In this document: one piece after another, positions 62,727 through 64,000 of the stretch
Layout: every line of letters starts with the position of its first letter
Position numbering within the stretch: position 1 is the first letter of the stretch
Assembly: GCA_024291935.2 (NCBI GenBank)
Contig: CM044320.1
Coordinates: forward strand, 27,620,001 to 27,684,000
Direction of reading: 5' to 3'
From: Okapia johnstoni
Lineage: Eukaryota; Chordata; Mammalia; Artiodactyla; Giraffidae
Length of the DNA stretch: 64,000 nucleotides
Position numbers and translations under genes: made by a program
Notes under the pieces: model-generated
The model's database searches: none
Seen by the model: only the letters and a program-made list of their open reading frames with translations
Told to the model about the DNA's origin: nothing

Positions 62727-62945
62727 CCCAGGTGGCTCAGTGTTAAGGAATTTGCTTGCCAATGCCGGAGCCACAGAAGATGTGGGTTCGATCCCAGGTT
62801 CGGGAAGATTCTCTGGAGGAGGAAATGGCAACCCACTCCAGTATTTTTTGCATGGGAAATTCTATGGACAGAGGCCTGGTGGGCTACAGTCCACTGGGTC
62901 ATAAAAGAGTTGGATATGACTTAGTGACTAAACAACAATAACAAC
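62727..62945 (+). mobile_element. Bov-tA SINE
   Basis: A full-length sense copy ('aatttcccaggtggctcagt' ... 'gatatgacttagtgactaaa') with a short A/C-rich tail. Confidence 0.9.
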
Positions 62946-63099
62946 AAAACTGAGGTCTAGAAAGTTTAAGAAAAGTGCCGAAGACCACAAGACTGAGGAC
63001 TCAGCCCTTAGCCCAGATGTGGTTCTTCTTCCACTGCACAGCGTGACACTGTGGGGACCCACTGCTGAGCTGGACTGTTTGATATGTCCTGTCCTCCAC

Positions 63100-63160
63100 C
63101 TACAGCCCATGGAGTCACAGAGAGTCAGACACTATTGAGCATACATGCATATACACAACT
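63100..63160 (+). mobile_element. Bov-tA 3' terminal fragment
   Basis: Only the last ~55 bp of Bov-tA ('cccatggagtcacagagagt' ... 'actattgagcatacatgca'). Confidence 0.65.
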
Positions 63161-63855
63161 GCTATTTACTCCTCCAGTTAATCTCCCAGGGATATGCACA
63201 ATATGGGCTGTGATGAAATAAAAGGCAGATGGGTGATATTTTGCAAGGAATAGCAGACTTTCTGGTTACTAGAAATGATGTCATTGAGGAGATCTGCTCC
63301 AGCTACCTGGAGCTGCCCAGGTGGGTCAGGAGCATTGCAGAGTGCACCTCTCCCCTCTCTCAAGTCAAGCCCCTTTGCTTGAGCTGCGTAGTTACTGTGT
63401 TCACAGGTGGTCCCCTGGAAGCTCTAAACACAAGCTCTTTCCCATTAAGATGGAAGAAATCAATTTTAATGTCGAAACAAGTCTTATGGTCAATTAAGCA
63501 ACTGACCATAAAAGGTTTTCAAAAGACTGTCAGAACAATATAATTCTGATTTTTATCACTAGGGGAAATCCAATCCTAGAGAGTAAAATTTGTTCCATTT
63601 GCCAAAATTAGCTGAGTCTTAGTGTTATTTTCTTACTAAAAAGGTAATTAATGCCTTAAAGATGCTCATTCTTCTTCCAACACTGAGAAGAAGTTATTTC
63701 CAGATTCAATGAGGTTGAAACATTGACAAATTAAGCACACTTAAGGAAAGAGTTGATGAAATATTTTCAGTGACTAACTGGATCTCATGCATGTTTCTTG
63801 TTTAAAAATTTATTAATTTACAAGAGCAAAGAAATGGTACTTTTGTGTTTTGCAG
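63161..63855. other. SLCO1C1 intron 5 sequence before exon 6
   Basis: No repeat is recognised. A 104-codon open frame (63229-63543) has no domain signature. The region ends in acceptor ttttgtgttttgcag. Confidence 0.45.
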
Positions 63856-63954
63856 GATGTGTGCAGACGGTTGCAATTATAGGGCCAATCTTTGGCTTCC
63901 TGTTAGGCTCATTATGTGCCAAACTGTATGTTGACATTGGCTTTGTAAATCTAG
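63856..63954 (+). CDS. SLCO1C1: SLCO1C1 sixth coding exon (residues 226-259, part)
   Basis: 99 nt between acceptor tgttttgcag (AG at 63854-63855) and donor gtaagg (63955). It encodes [20 protein letters not shown] followed by [12 protein letters not shown], transmembrane helix 5 and the start of the following extracellular segment. Phase 1 in and out. The last base (G) would begin codon 259. The OATP superfamily signature (the GAWW-containing motif) and helices 6-12 are beyond the window, so this gene is cut off by the window edge rather than truncated. Confidence 0.95.
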
Positions 63955-64000
63955 GTAAGGAAGTTTATTTATATTTATTCATTTTAGTTACTGTAGTTTT

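Overview
This is ruminant nuclear DNA, probably from a bovid. It is saturated with repeats found only in ruminants: BovB (RTE-type LINE), Bov-tA SINEs and ruminant L1. It also contains split exons of a vertebrate gene. Nothing bacterial, such as operons or CRISPR arrays, is present. The repeat families alone do not separate cattle from sheep, goat or other pecorans.

The only functional protein-coding gene I can support is the 5' part of SLCO1C1 (OATP1C1, a thyroid hormone and organic anion transporter) on the + strand. Six coding exons lie at 37249-37377, 38776-38917, 49700-49832, 56848-56972, 61502-61648 and 63856-63954. All five introns obey GT-AG, and the reading phase closes across every junction (775 nt, 258 complete codons). 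The rest of the protein, about two thirds judged from the family's roughly 700-residue length, lies beyond the window. A non-coding first exon must lie upstream of 37224. The most exon-like, repeat-poor stretch is 25.4-26.0 kb, but that assignment is tentative.

Layout: 1-12.05 kb is one ruminant L1, from 5'UTR to tail, broken up by SINEs, two head-to-tail BovB copies and a further BovB fragment. 12.05-14 kb holds an older antisense L1 with SINEs in it. 14-23.7 kb holds two more ruminant L1 copies. These carry an endogenous-retrovirus gag-pro fragment joined to a BovB 3' end, an antisense BovB, and an RPL23A fragment joined to a SINE. 23.7-27.7 kb is the most repeat-poor stretch upstream of the gene (one MaLR LTR, one MIR, candidate untranslated exons). 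27.73-34.37 kb is a full-length antisense L1 with its own nested insertions. The SLCO1C1 exons follow, with introns containing SINEs, an old L1, a hAT fossil, a mariner MITE and several BovB copies.

The most interesting signals are structural. Two insertions each look like one retrotransposition event that joined unrelated templates (ERV+BovB and RPL23A mRNA+Bov-tA), because a single pair of target-site duplications brackets the whole chimera. There is also an unusually long (53 bp) target duplication around a BovB copy and an 85-bp duplication around a SINE. The antisense L1 places its 5' end about 2.9 kb upstream of the SLCO1C1 start-codon exon. I found no convincing new gene system. Repeat-family names come from remembered consensus sequences, and most repeat boundaries are good to about 5-20 bp unless a target duplication is cited.
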